A DNA stretch of 64,000 nucleotides from JBEDUK01 sp963781595. Lineage in GTDB: Bacteria > Actinomycetota > UBA4738. The stretch spans positions 1,302,001 to 1,366,000 of the forward strand of contig CAWAGG010000006.1 of the NCBI GenBank assembly GCA_963781595.1, written 5' to 3'. Positions 1-10,622 of this stretch are shown one piece after another (positions within the stretch are counted from its first letter, which is position 1; every line of letters starts with the position of its first letter). The notes under the pieces are model-generated. The model saw nothing but the letters and a program-made list of their open reading frames with translations, was not told where the DNA came from and did no database searches. A program made the translations under genes and the position numbers.

Positions 1-78
1 AAAGGTCACGATTGCCCCGCGAGGCGTGCCCGGTCATACTCCACGCCAGCCCGCGCGTCTGCCTAGGAAGGTACCCAG

Positions 79-3000
79 ATGACGCGCTCCTCACAGATCG
101 TGACCGCCGAGGATCAGGGCACGCGTGTCCGGACGTTCCTCATCGGCGATATCCGTGGGTACTCCACCTTCACGCGTGAGCGGGGGCACGCGGACGCGTC
201 CCGGCTGGCTGCCAGATTCGTGGATCTGGGCACCGATGCGGTGGAGGCCGCCGGAGGCCGGGTCGTGGAGGTCCGCGGCGACGAGATCCTTGCCGTCTTC
301 GACTCGCCGCTCACGGCGGTCCGGGCAGGGGTGGAGCTGCAGCTCGCGTGTGCGGAGGAGAGCGCGGAGGATCCCTCCCTTCCGGTGCCGGCCGGCGTGG
401 GGATCGCGTTCGGCGAGTCCGTGCGCCGCGGCGAGCAGTACCACGGCGCCTCGCTGAACCTGGCGGCTCGCCTGTGTGCCATGGCCCAAGCGGGAGAGGT
501 GCTGGTGACCGCCGCCGTGGCCGAGGTGATCGGCGAGGACGGCGGCCTGGAGGTGGATCCCAGAGGGCCGGCCGCGTTCAAGGGCTTCGATGTTCCGGTC
601 GAGGTGGTGGCGGTCTCGGGCGGCTACCCGATGGTGGTGCGCCCAGCCCCGTCGTCGCCGGAGGCGGAGCCCCTGCCGCCGGAGCTCGACGCGTTCACCC
701 CGATGGTCGGACGGGACCGCGAGTTCCACTGGCTCAAGGGCACATGGCGGCAAGCCCACCGAGGCCGGGGCCGGCTGGTGTTCGTGTCCGGGCCGGCAGG
801 CGTGGGAAAGACCCGCCTGGCCGCGGAGCTGGCCGCGTGGATCTCCCAGCGGGGGAGCGGGAGGGTCCTGTACGCCGGCGCGGGAGGCGCCGGGGTTGCG
901 AACGCCCTCGGCGCGCTGCGCGAGGCGCGCGATGCGACCTGGCCGACCCTCGTCGTGCTGGACGACCTCGAAGCGATCGGTGACGCGATCTCCAACGAGC
1001 TCGCCTCGCTGGCCGACCGCATCGACCGGCTCCCGGTGCTCGTCGTCGGGCTGGTCCGCGATCCGGCGGCGTTCGCGTGGCTCTCGGCGTTCGTCGAACT
1101 GGACGTCGTGCGCGGCGACACCCACCGTGAGCTCGGCCCGCTGGGTCCGGATGCGGTCGTGGAGATCGCGCGCGTGTACCTGGGCGAGGACGCACCGGAC
1201 GTGCCGGCCGACGCGATGCTGAAGGCCTCGGGCGGGTCACCCGGGAAGCTCCACGAGCTGGTGAGCGACTGGGCCCGGGACGAGGCGAGCCGTCGGATGG
1301 CGGCGGCCGAGGAGTGGCTCGCGGCCGAACGAGGCGAGGTCCGCCGTGCGCAGCTCGACTTCGCGAACAACGCGATCGGCCTGAAGCTCGGCCGCCTATA
1401 CGAGGTCGACGCGCGCGCGGTGCGCGAGGTCGAGACGTGCCCGTACCAGGGCCTGGCGAGCTTCGAGGAGGACGACGCGCCGTTCTTCTTCGGGCGGGAA
1501 CGCTTGGTCGGCGAGCTCGCGGCGCGGCTGGTCGGCGCCGGTCTGCTCGGCGTCGTGGGTCCGAGCGGGAGCGGCAAATCCTCGGTCGTCTCAGCCGGGC
1601 TGCTCCCGTCGTTGGCCGCCGGACTCCTGCCCGGGAGCGAGCGGTGGCGCCACGTGACGATGCGCCCGGGCGAGCATCCCATCGCAGCGCTCGGGTCGGC
1701 GCTGGGCTCTCCGGATGGCGACGGGCTGGCGGCCGCGGTCGCTGCGGGGAGCGCCAACGAGCGGGTAGTCATCCTGGTTGACCAATTCGAGGAGTTGTTC
1801 ACCACATGTAAAGACGAAGCCGAACGCGCCGCGTTCGTGGATTCGTTGACCGGCGTGGCCGCGGCGGCGCCGGACCGCGTCGGGATCGTGATCGCGATCC
1901 GCGGCGACTTCTACGGCCACTGCGGCGGGTATCCGGCGCTCGCGGAGCTGCTGGGTTCGAACCAGGTCCTGCTCGGGCCGATGACGCGCGACGAGCTCCG
2001 CCGGGCGATCGAGCTCCCCGCGCGCCGGGCGGGCCTGCGCGTGGAGTCAGGACTGACCGACGCGCTGGTGGGCGAGGTCGCCGACGAACCCGGCGGCCTC
2101 CCGTTGCTGTCGACCGCGCTCGTGGAGCTATGGCAGGCGCGCGACAACGGGTGGCTACGTCTGGAGGCGCACGAGCGCACTGGCGGCGTCCGTGGAGCGG
2201 TGGCGCGCCTCGCGGAAGCGGCCTACGGATCGTTGTCCGAGGGGGAGCAGGGGGCGGCGAAGTCCATCCTGCTGCGCCTCGCCGGCCAAGGCGACGAGGA
2301 AGGCGTCGTCCGTCGGCGCGCGCCGGTGTCGGAGTTCGACCTCGACCGCGACTCGGCCGCGGAGCGCGCGATGACGGTGCTCGTGGCCGACCGGCTGTTG
2401 ACGGTCGATGAGGGGCAGATTGAGGTGGCCCACGAGGCGCTGCTGCGCGAATGGCCACGCCTGCGCACGTGGCTCGAGGAGGACGCCGAGGGACGGGCGG
2501 TGCAGCGGAACCTGATCGCCGCTGCGCGGCAGTGGGACCGGGGCGGGCGCGAGGAGAGCGAGCTGTACCGGGGGACCAGGCTGGCGGCCGCGCTCGACTT
2601 CTCTTCGACGCATGACCGTGAACTGAACGAACTGGAGCGGACGTTCGTTGCTGGGAGCCGCGAGGCGAGCGAGCGAGAGACGAAGCGGATCAAGAGGACG
2701 AACCGCCGCCTCCGGGGACTCCTGGTGGGCGTCGCGATCTTCCTGGTCGTCGCCGTCGTCGCCGGGTCGCTCGCGTTCGTCAAGCAGGGCCAGGCGAACC
2801 GCGCGGCGGCGGCGGAGAAGCACGCCGCCACCGTCGCGCTGTCGCAGAGCCTCGGCGCCGAGTCGATATCGCACCCTCGGTTGGACACGGCGATGCTCCT
2901 CGCGGCCGAAGGGATCCGACTCGATGACTCCAGACAGACCGAAGGAGATCTCCTCACGACGATCCTGCGGAGCCCGTCGGCGATCGCTGCGTTCCGTGTG

Positions 3001-5046
3001 GGAACGCTGGGTGCGTCACCCACGACCACGGCGGTCAGTCCCGACGGCCGCATGCTCGCCGTGATCAACAGCGACGGCCGGCTCTGGTTCTACGACATAT
3101 CGACTCACCGACCGATCGGCGGGCCGGTCTTGAACGTTGGTGCTTACTCGACGCTGACAGCGCAATTCACCCCTGATGGTTCGGAGCTCGCGGTCGTGCG
3201 CGGATCGGGCGCCCAGATGATCGACGTTCGGACGCGCGCGATCGTACGCAGGATGAAGGCGCCTGAGAAGTACGGCGGTATCCAAGGCCTCACGCTCTCT
3301 CCCGACGGACGGTATGCATACGCGCAGGCGACGGCCTACGAAGAGCACTGGGATACATCGACCGGCCGAGCGCTCCCCGCTGTGGTCATCAGCGGCGACG
3401 CATCGGTCCCAGCCCTCGATAGTCCCGCCGTCGCTGCGCGTTCCGGTGGGCTCGTTTCGCTCACGTCCGCGAACGGCGGGCAGATCGAGGTTCGGAACGC
3501 CGCGACGCTGGCGGTGGAACGGTCGTTCCACGTGCCGCTCGTACCGGATGCGTTCTTCTACTCGATCGCGGTATCTCCGGACGGCAGCACAGCGGCATAC
3601 ACAACCAATCAGGGCGGCGATAGCTCGCTCCGCTTCGTGGATCTGCGGACGGGCGTCGTGCGGACCGAATCTGGGGGCGATGGCGGCGGCTCGATCGCTT
3701 TCTCGCCTGACGACAAGACCGCCGTTGGCACGACCGCCGACGGGAGGATCCTCGTGTGGGATGTCGCTTCAGCCACGGTCGAGAAGACCTTTTCGGGTCA
3801 CTCCGGGGAGATCACATCGATCTCGATCGGCGCTCAGGGAAGGACGCTCTATTCGACGGGGGCCGACGGCAACGCGATCGCTTGGGACCTCTCGGGCAGC
3901 GCGGGGTTCGGCCGCCCCTTCACGGCTGGTCTCGGCTCGTGGACCATCAACGGCCAGCATGTGTATCCGTACTTCTCCTCGTCTCCCGACGGCCGTCGGA
4001 TCGCCGTCACCGAGGCGCTGCAACATGATCCGGCGAAGCAGTTCAGCTCGGGTGGTGCGGTCAACATCGTGGATCTCGCTTCGGGTCGTCCCATCCTCAC
4101 CTTCAAAGTGGCGGGCCGTGTGCCGGGAGTGGCGTCCATCAGCTACGCGGAGTTCTCGCCCGACGGGACCGCGGTGCTCGTCAGCCCGGGACCGATGAGC
4201 AAGGGAGATCTCAGTCTCTGGCGACTCCATGGAGGCACCGCGAGCCTCGCTCGCACATTCTCAGGACTTACGGCCACGCTGGACACGTCGGCGGGCTACA
4301 TCAACGCACCGTGGGCGACGTTCAGCCACGACGGGAGATGGATCGTGGGCGTCGACGCGACGCTCGACGGGTCCAACCACATCATCGAATGGGATGCGGC
4401 AACCGGTGCCCAGCGTGCCAAGCCTCTCGTCCTACGTTGGAAGGTCGAGTCGAGCGCCCAGGGGAACGTCGCATTCAGTCCCGACGGGTCGCTCATCGCT
4501 TCCGCCGCCCAGGCAGATCGGATCGCCCTCATCGACTCGGCGACGCTGAAGGTCGTTCGGACGTTCGGGGTCGACCCGCTCGGCATCGGCTACGTGGCGT
4601 TCTCGCCAAGTGGCGACATCCTCGCGTCGGGCGATGCGGCGGGGGTCGTCAGGCTCTGGAACGTGAGGACTGGCAGGCAGATCGGCGCGGGAGTGCAGAC
4701 GGCGAGCGCCGGGATAGAGAGTCTTTCGTTCGATCCAACCGGCCGCGAACTGCTATCGACAGCGCCCAATACGATCAACCTCTGGTCGGTTCCGGATCTC
4801 CAGCAGATCGGCACGGACCTGCCGGGGACGCCCGGCGCCTATGGGGCTGCCGCGTTCACCGGCCACGGGTCCACCACCTCGATCGTCGCCGTCTACGGGT
4901 TCGGATCAGCGATCGTCTGGCCGGCAACGGTGGGTTCCTGGGTGGATCGCGCGTGTTCGGTCGCTGGTCGCAACCTATCCCGAGCTGAATGGAACCTCTA
5001 CGTCGGCTCCGACCGCCCGTACGAGAAGGGGTGTCCGAGCCCGTGA
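79..5046 (+). CDS. Cyclase-like / nSTAND1 NTPase / WD40 receptor protein, copy 1
   Basis: Large (1655 aa) multidomain protein. Residues about 15-180 are a class III nucleotidyl cyclase fold: metal Asp at D24 and D68 and the N127/R131 pair are present, but the substrate-binding Lys position is Glu64. A first P-loop lies at 238-245 (GPAGVGKT). A second NTPase of the nSTAND1 type has Walker A at 494-501 (GPSGSGKS) and Walker B at about 567-572 (VDQFEE). One membrane helix at about 880-901 is followed by a WD40-type propeller to the C-terminus. ATG has a good ribosome site (aggaagg, 7-base spacer). The layout suggests a membrane-tethered sensor or scaffold with the propeller on the other side of the membrane. 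The ligand is unknown, and cyclase activity is doubtful because of the missing Lys. Confidence 0.9.
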   Translation: MTRSSQIVTAEDQGTRVRTFLIGDIRGYSTFTRERGHADASRLAARFVDLGTDAVEAAGGRVVEVRGDEILAVFDSPLTAVRAGVELQLACAEESAEDPSLPVPAGVGIAFGESVRRGEQYHGASLNLAARLCAMAQAGEVLVTAAVAEVIGEDGGLEVDPRGPAAFKGFDVPVEVVAVSGGYPMVVRPAPSSPEAEPLPPELDAFTPMVGRDREFHWLKGTWRQAHRGRGRLVFVSGPAGVGKTRLAAELAAWISQRGSGRVLYAGAGGAGVANALGALREARDATWPTLVVLDDLEAIGDAISNELASLADRIDRLPVLVVGLVRDPAAFAWLSAFVELDVVRGDTHRELGPLGPDAVVEIARVYLGEDAPDVPADAMLKASGGSPGKLHELVSDWARDEASRRMAAAEEWLAAERGEVRRAQLDFANNAIGLKLGRLYEVDARAVREVETCPYQGLASFEEDDAPFFFGRERLVGELAARLVGAGLLGVVGPSGSGKSSVVSAGLLPSLAAGLLPGSERWRHVTMRPGEHPIAALGSALGSPDGDGLAAAVAAGSANERVVILVDQFEELFTTCKDEAERAAFVDSLTGVAAAAPDRVGIVIAIRGDFYGHCGGYPALAELLGSNQVLLGPMTRDELRRAIELPARRAGLRVESGLTDALVGEVADEPGGLPLLSTALVELWQARDNGWLRLEAHERTGGVRGAVARLAEAAYGSLSEGEQGAAKSILLRLAGQGDEEGVVRRRAPVSEFDLDRDSAAERAMTVLVADRLLTVDEGQIEVAHEALLREWPRLRTWLEEDAEGRAVQRNLIAAARQWDRGGREESELYRGTRLAAALDFSSTHDRELNELERTFVAGSREASERETKRIKRTNRRLRGLLVGVAIFLVVAVVAGSLAFVKQGQANRAAAAEKHAATVALSQSLGAESISHPRLDTAMLLAAEGIRLDDSRQTEGDLLTTILRSPSAIAAFRVGTLGASPTTTAVSPDGRMLAVINSDGRLWFYDISTHRPIGGPVLNVGAYSTLTAQFTPDGSELAVVRGSGAQMIDVRTRAIVRRMKAPEKYGGIQGLTLSPDGRYAYAQATAYEEHWDTSTGRALPAVVISGDASVPALDSPAVAARSGGLVSLTSANGGQIEVRNAATLAVERSFHVPLVPDAFFYSIAVSPDGSTAAYTTNQGGDSSLRFVDLRTGVVRTESGGDGGGSIAFSPDDKTAVGTTADGRILVWDVASATVEKTFSGHSGEITSISIGAQGRTLYSTGADGNAIAWDLSGSAGFGRPFTAGLGSWTINGQHVYPYFSSSPDGRRIAVTEALQHDPAKQFSSGGAVNIVDLASGRPILTFKVAGRVPGVASISYAEFSPDGTAVLVSPGPMSKGDLSLWRLHGGTASLARTFSGLTATLDTSAGYINAPWATFSHDGRWIVGVDATLDGSNHIIEWDAATGAQRAKPLVLRWKVESSAQGNVAFSPDGSLIASAAQADRIALIDSATLKVVRTFGVDPLGIGYVAFSPSGDILASGDAAGVVRLWNVRTGRQIGAGVQTASAGIESLSFDPTGRELLSTAPNTINLWSVPDLQQIGTDLPGTPGAYGAAAFTGHGSTTSIVAVYGFGSAIVWPATVGSWVDRACSVAGRNLSRAEWNLYVGSDRPYEKGCPSP

Positions 5047-5115
5047 ACGCTCGGCCGACCTCCTCCATTTCAGATCACCACGGACCTGCGCGGCCGCGAC
5101 CGTGAAGGACTGGGA

Positions 5116-8100
5116 TTGAGTGAGGTTTCGGAGTCTCGGCAGGCCGGTGGGACCACCACCGAGTTCCTGGCGTTCCTCATCGCGGACGTCCGCGGATATT
5201 CCACGTTCACCCGCGAGCACGGCGACGCCGGGGCGGCGAAGCTGACCCAGCGGTTCGCGGACCTCGCGGGCGACTCGGTCGAAGCGCGCGGCGGTAGGGT
5301 GGTCGAACTCCGCGGCGACGAGGCACTCGCCGTCTTCGCCTCGACCGCCCAGGCTGTGCGCGCTGCCGTCGAGTTCCAGCTCGCGTGCGCCGAGGAGACC
5401 GCCGAGGATCCGGACCTTCCCATCCCCGTGGGCGTCGGGATCGACGCCGGCGAGGCGGTCCAGGTCGAAGACGGCTATCGGGGGACCGCGATCGACCTTG
5501 CGGCGCGCCTGTGTTCGAAGGCCACCGCCGGTGAGGTCCTGCTGACCCGCGGGGCCGCCGCCGCCTGCCGTGACCTCGACGGGATCGCGTTCGCCGACGG
5601 GGGCACCTTCGAGCTGAAAGGGTTCGCCGATCCCGTCGACGTGGTCATCGCGTCGCCCGAGGTGCCGGCCGTCGCGCTCGTGGTCTCACCCACCAGTGCG
5701 AAGGAGGTGCTGCCGATCGAGCTCGACGCGCTCACGCCGCTCGTCGGCCGGGGCCGGGAGCTTCACTGGCTCAGGGGTACGTGGCGGCAGGCACGGCGGG
5801 GTGAGGGCCGCATCGTGCTGATCTCCGGGCCGGCGGGCATCGGCAAGACGCGCCTGGCGGCCGAACTCGCCGCCGAAATCGCCGCGCGAGTATCGGGCCG
5901 CATCCACTACGCCGGTTCCGGCGGGGCGGCCGCGGCCGAGGCGCTCCGGGTCCTGCACGAAGCCGCGGAGACGACCGAGCCAACGTTCGTCGTCCTCGAC
6001 GACCTCGACGCGCTCGGTGACGCCGTGCTGAACCAGCTCGCTGTCACCGGATCGCGGGTCGCCGCCCGGCCCGTCTTGGTCGCGATGCTCGCGCGCGAGC
6101 CGGCATCGCTCGCGGCGCTCTCGACGCTGATCGAAAGCGAAGACGCTGCCGGCGACCGGCACCGGGCGCTGGGGCCGCTGGTAGCCGATGCGGTCACGGC
6201 GATCGCGCGCAGCTACATCGAGGACCCTTCGGACGTCCCCGTCGACGCGATGGTGAGGGCGTCCGGCGGACTGCCCGGCACGCTCCACGAACTGGTCGCG
6301 ACGTGGGCCCAGGACGAGGCGAACCGGAGGGTCGCCGCCGCCGCGGAGTGGCTGGCCGCTGGCCGCGGAGAGCTCCGCAGGGCCGAGCTTCGGCTGGCGA
6401 ACAACGCGATCGGGCTGAAGCTCGGCCGCCTCTACTCTGTCGACGCCGGGCCCGCGGCACCGGCGACGGGATGTCCGTACCGAGGGCTGGCCAGCTTCGA
6501 TCGCGACGACGCCGCGCTGTTCTTCGGGCGCGAACGCCTCGTTGGCGAGGTCGCCGCGCGACTGGTCGGCGCCGGGATGCTCGGCGTGATCGGACCCAGC
6601 GGGAGTGGCAAGTCATCCCTCGTTGCGGCCGGCCTGCTGCCCTCGCTCGCCGCGGGGCTCCTCCCCGGAAGCAGGAAGTGGCGCCTCGTCGAGATGCGGC
6701 CGGGGCCCGATCCGATGGCCGCACTGAAATCGGTGCTCGCGGCGCGCGACGGTGACTCCGACGCGCTCCAGCGCGCGATAGACGACGCCGGTCGCGACGG
6801 CCGGCTGATCCTCCTGGTCGATCAGTTCGAAGAGGTGTTCACCGCGTGCGACGACGAGGACCTCCGTGCCGCCTTCATCGCGGCGATCGCGAGCGCGGCG
6901 GCCGACAGCGATCGGTTCGGCGCGGTCTCTTGTATCCGCGCCGACTTCGTCGGACGGTGCTCGGAGTTCCCCGAGCTCGCGGAGCTCCTCGGTTCGAACC
7001 AGGTCCTGGTCGGTCCGATGAGCGAACAGGAGCTCCGCCGGGCGATCGAGCTGCCCGCGCGCCGAGCCGGGCTGCGAGTGGAGTCGGGCCTCGCCGACGC
7101 GTTGGTGGCGGAGGTTTCCGACGAACCCGGCGCGCTCCCGCTGCTCTCCACGGCGCTGGTCGAGCTGTGGCACGCCCGCACCAACGAGTGGCTCCGGCTT
7201 CGGACCCACGAGGCCACCGGCGGCGTCCGTGGCGCGGTGACCAGGCTGGCGGAGTCCGCCTACGGATCGCTATCGCCGGACGAGCAGGACGCGACGAAGG
7301 CGATCATGCTGCGGCTGGCCGGCCAGGGTGAGGACGAGGCCGCGGTACGCAGGCGCGCGCCGCTGACGGAGTTCGACCTCGAACAGGATGCTGCCGTCGA
7401 CCGGGCGATGACGGTGCTGGTGGCCGACCGGCTACTGACCGTCGACGAGGGCCAGGTCGAGGTCGCCCATGAGGCGCTGTTCCGGGAGTGGCCGCGCCTG
7501 CGGGGATGGCTCGAACAGGACGCCGAAGGCCGGGCGGTCCAGCGCCACCTGATCTCCGCCGCGCGCCAATGGGACACGAGCGGGCGTGAGGAGGCCGAGC
7601 TCTACCGAGGGACGAGGCTCGCAGCGGCACTCGACTTCTCCTCGACCCATGGCTCGGAGCTGAACGACCTCGAACGAACGTTCATCGCCGAGAGCCGCGA
7701 CGCGGGCGACCGTGACACGAAGCGGATCCGGAGGACGAACCGCCGCCTGAGGGGCCTTCTGGTCGGCGTCGCGATCTTCCTGGTGGTCGCACTGATTGCC
7801 GGCGGCGTGGCACTTGTGCAGCGAGGCGAGGCGAGGCGCTCGGCTGCCTCCGAGCGGCGGACCGCCACGACGGCACTCGCGCAGAGCGTCGGCGAGCACG
7901 GCGTCCTCATCTCCCGGCTTGACACCGGCCTGGTGCTTGCGGCCGAGGGCGTCCGGCTGGACGACTCCGTACAGACGAGGAGTGACCTGCTCGCCGCGCT
8001 GCTCCGGAGTCCGGCAGCGATCGGCGTGTTGACGATCGGAACCACCGGGACCAGGCCTGAGAGCATGGCCATCAGCCCGGACGGGAAGACCCTCGCCGTG

Positions 8101-10029
8101 ACCAAGGGTGCCACGACGGACCGCGGGCTCGCCTTCTACGACGTGGCGTCCCGGGGCGCGGTCGGGCGAACGAACCCCGACGTCGTCACCTTCTCAGGTC
8201 AGACGATGGCGTACAGCCCGGACGGGTCCATGGTCGCGGTCCCGGTTCCGCCGGTCTTCTCGGGGAAAGCGGCGATCCTCGACGCGCACACGCACGAAGT
8301 CATCCGGAAGCTGTCGACGGACCCGAACAGCGGCTCGATGGTCGGCTTCTCCGTCGACGGCCGCGTCCTGTACGCGTGGACGGGCATGTATGGCGGGACC
8401 GTGTCCCGGTTCGACGTCGCGACCGGGAAGCTGCTCCCCAAGGTCGAGATGCCGCCGCTGGCTGCGAACCCCGCGGTCGTGACCCGGACCGGCCAGGTCG
8501 TCATCGCCGGCGGTGCTGGCATCGAGGTCAGGGCGGCGAAGTCATTGAAGCTCGAACGTTCGTTCGCGGCGCCTCTCGGGACCTCGCTCTCGGTCTCGCC
8601 CGACGGTCGGACCGCCGCGATCGGCGGCTATCCGGGTGGCGTCGTGCGCTTCGTCGACCTCCGGACGGGGAAGCAGCCCGAGCCGACCGGTGCTGGTTCG
8701 GATCAGACAGCGGGTCCGTTCACCCAGGATGGGCGCCAGATGGTCAGCGCGAGCCCCGACGGCGAGCTGACCGTGTGGGATGTGGCGTCAGGTTCGGTCG
8801 TGCAGACGCTCACTGGGCAACACGGTTTCTCCACGGCGGTCGTGATGGATCCTTCGAAGCCGATCGTGTATTCATCGAACTTCGATGGAACGGTGTTCGC
8901 GTGGGATCTCTCGGGCACGCGCGGATTCGGCCGACGCTTCGTTGCCGGAACGGGCGGGTGGGACGAACCGTTCGGCGGATACATGTATCCCTACTTCTCC
9001 GGGTCGCCCGACGGCACGAAGATCGCGGTCACCGAGGGCGGCGGTCGCGTCGTCAGCATCGTCGACGTCCGCACGACGAAGATCACGTCCTCGTTCCACA
9101 TCCCGGGCGACACTTTCGTGAGTTACGCCGAATTCTCCAGGGAGGGCAACGAGCTCCTCGTCAGCCCGGGTCCCCAGAAGAGCGGCGCGGTAACGCTCTG
9201 GCGCCTCGGCGGTCCGGTGCCGAAGCTGGTGCGCTCGTTCGTCGGCCTGGTGAACTATCCGTGCACCGCGGACTCGTGTGCTGCTGGGTACCCGGCCACC
9301 CCGTGGGCGACCTTCAGTGCCGACGGGCGATGGATCGCTGGGATCGACGCGAGGGCCCACGGCGACAGCGACATGATCGAGTGGAACGCCGCCACGGGGG
9401 CAGTCCGCGCGGGTCCGGTGCGGCTCACTGGACACACGACGAACGTGGCCTTCAGTCCCGATGGAAGCCTCATCGCCACCGGAGCCGGGGACACTTCGAT
9501 CCTGGATGCGGCGACGCTGAAGGTCGTCCGCCACCTAACGCCGGGATCGGGTGGCGCATCCTTCGTCGCCTTCTCCCCCGACGGGAGTTCTCTGGCGACC
9601 GCGAGCGGTTCCGGCCTCGTTCAACTCTGGAGCACATCGACCGGGAAGCAGATCGGCGATGGGGTCGTCGGCCTCGCAGGTCCTGCGACCACCGTCGCCT
9701 TCGACGCCACGGGCCGCGAACTCCTGTCGACGGGGTACGAGGGCACGACGAGGCTATGGTCCGTTCCCGACCTTCAGCAGATCGGGACCGACCTGCCTCG
9801 GTTCGTTGGCGCCGACACCTCGCTGGCTGCCGCCTCGGCGTTCGTCGACAGGGGCGTGGACGCGAAGATCCTGCTCATGTCCGCCCAGGGCCCGGCGATC
9901 GAGTTCCCCGCCGATTCCACCGCATGGCTCCGCCAGGCGTGCCTGGTCGCCGGCCGGAACTTGACCGCCGTGGAATGGAGGCTCTACGTGCCCGGACGCC
10001 CGTACACGAAGACCTGCCCAGATTCGTGA
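5116..10029 (+). CDS. Cyclase-like / nSTAND1 NTPase / WD40 receptor protein, copy 2
   Basis: Tandem paralogue (1637 aa) of the preceding gene, 69 bases downstream, with the same domain order: cyclase-like domain, first P-loop at 238-245, nSTAND1 P-loop at about 493-500, membrane helix at about 880-900, and WD40 repeats. The nSTAND1 core is nearly identical between copies, while the cyclase and propeller parts differ more. D24 and D68 are kept, but the substrate Lys is Glu64 and the transition-state Asn is Asp127, so this copy is even less likely to be a working cyclase. The start is a TTG preceded by a weak aagga; no in-frame ATG is close. Duplication with divergence of the sensing ends suggests two receptors with different ligands. 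Confidence 0.88.
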   Translation: MSEVSESRQAGGTTTEFLAFLIADVRGYSTFTREHGDAGAAKLTQRFADLAGDSVEARGGRVVELRGDEALAVFASTAQAVRAAVEFQLACAEETAEDPDLPIPVGVGIDAGEAVQVEDGYRGTAIDLAARLCSKATAGEVLLTRGAAAACRDLDGIAFADGGTFELKGFADPVDVVIASPEVPAVALVVSPTSAKEVLPIELDALTPLVGRGRELHWLRGTWRQARRGEGRIVLISGPAGIGKTRLAAELAAEIAARVSGRIHYAGSGGAAAAEALRVLHEAAETTEPTFVVLDDLDALGDAVLNQLAVTGSRVAARPVLVAMLAREPASLAALSTLIESEDAAGDRHRALGPLVADAVTAIARSYIEDPSDVPVDAMVRASGGLPGTLHELVATWAQDEANRRVAAAAEWLAAGRGELRRAELRLANNAIGLKLGRLYSVDAGPAAPATGCPYRGLASFDRDDAALFFGRERLVGEVAARLVGAGMLGVIGPSGSGKSSLVAAGLLPSLAAGLLPGSRKWRLVEMRPGPDPMAALKSVLAARDGDSDALQRAIDDAGRDGRLILLVDQFEEVFTACDDEDLRAAFIAAIASAAADSDRFGAVSCIRADFVGRCSEFPELAELLGSNQVLVGPMSEQELRRAIELPARRAGLRVESGLADALVAEVSDEPGALPLLSTALVELWHARTNEWLRLRTHEATGGVRGAVTRLAESAYGSLSPDEQDATKAIMLRLAGQGEDEAAVRRRAPLTEFDLEQDAAVDRAMTVLVADRLLTVDEGQVEVAHEALFREWPRLRGWLEQDAEGRAVQRHLISAARQWDTSGREEAELYRGTRLAAALDFSSTHGSELNDLERTFIAESRDAGDRDTKRIRRTNRRLRGLLVGVAIFLVVALIAGGVALVQRGEARRSAASERRTATTALAQSVGEHGVLISRLDTGLVLAAEGVRLDDSVQTRSDLLAALLRSPAAIGVLTIGTTGTRPESMAISPDGKTLAVTKGATTDRGLAFYDVASRGAVGRTNPDVVTFSGQTMAYSPDGSMVAVPVPPVFSGKAAILDAHTHEVIRKLSTDPNSGSMVGFSVDGRVLYAWTGMYGGTVSRFDVATGKLLPKVEMPPLAANPAVVTRTGQVVIAGGAGIEVRAAKSLKLERSFAAPLGTSLSVSPDGRTAAIGGYPGGVVRFVDLRTGKQPEPTGAGSDQTAGPFTQDGRQMVSASPDGELTVWDVASGSVVQTLTGQHGFSTAVVMDPSKPIVYSSNFDGTVFAWDLSGTRGFGRRFVAGTGGWDEPFGGYMYPYFSGSPDGTKIAVTEGGGRVVSIVDVRTTKITSSFHIPGDTFVSYAEFSREGNELLVSPGPQKSGAVTLWRLGGPVPKLVRSFVGLVNYPCTADSCAAGYPATPWATFSADGRWIAGIDARAHGDSDMIEWNAATGAVRAGPVRLTGHTTNVAFSPDGSLIATGAGDTSILDAATLKVVRHLTPGSGGASFVAFSPDGSSLATASGSGLVQLWSTSTGKQIGDGVVGLAGPATTVAFDATGRELLSTGYEGTTRLWSVPDLQQIGTDLPRFVGADTSLAAASAFVDRGVDAKILLMSAQGPAIEFPADSTAWLRQACLVAGRNLTAVEWRLYVPGRPYTKTCPDS

Positions 10030-10194
10030 CGAGCTGCCCGAAGCACGCGGCGCTGTGAGCCGATCCGGTCTGTACCCTTTCGGGGTTCGGTGAAGTAGCC
10101 TTCGGCCCGTCCGCCGCAGCGCGGGCGGGGCCGGCCCGGGGGAGCGTTCGTTGATCTGTTCGGCGGGCGGTACCGACAACGAGGTGGGAGTGCG

Positions 10195-10467
10195 CTGCTG
10201 GCCGACCGGCGCGGCGAGCCTGGCGATGCGGGGCGCCACTTCGAGTGCGCAACGAGGGCGTTCCATGAGATCGCCGTCCCCTTCTGGATGGCCGTCACGC
10301 TCCTCGAGCACGGCGAGTGGCTCGCATCCAAGGGCGAGCTCGAGCAGGCCGAACCGCTCTTGGCCGAGGCCCGCGGGATGTTCGACGGACTGGGTGCGGC
10401 GCCGTGGCGCGAGCGGGTTGTTGCCCTGGTCGAGCCGCTGCTGAGCGAAGCGGACGCAACCCGCTGA
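10195..10467 (+). pseudogene. Remnant of C-terminal TPR end of a cyclase/ATPase regulator
   Basis: One frame ending at the TGA at 10465-10467 encodes about 90 residues that read like the C-terminal end of large AAA/TPR regulators, including FWMAVTLLEHGEWL and EARGMFDGLGAAPW. The same ending pattern (EARAIFKALGARP) occurs in the cyclase/ATPase at 20351-23782. No credible start codon, ribosome site or NTPase domain precedes it, and the upstream 165 bases carry no recognisable protein. I take it as the tail of a third large regulator, mostly deleted next to the tandem pair. It could instead be a small expressed fragment, but no promoter supports that. Confidence 0.6.
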
Positions 10468-10622
10468 CACCGCCCGGATCCACGCGCGGGTGTGCGGTGC
10501 TTCCGCCGTGCCAAACGGCACATCGCGCGGGTATCCCATGGCACCGCGGCACGGTCGGCCTCGGCGCATCGTCCGATGGATGCGCCGCTCGGGTGGGTGG
10601 TGCCGGTTCGAGGGAGGGTTCG

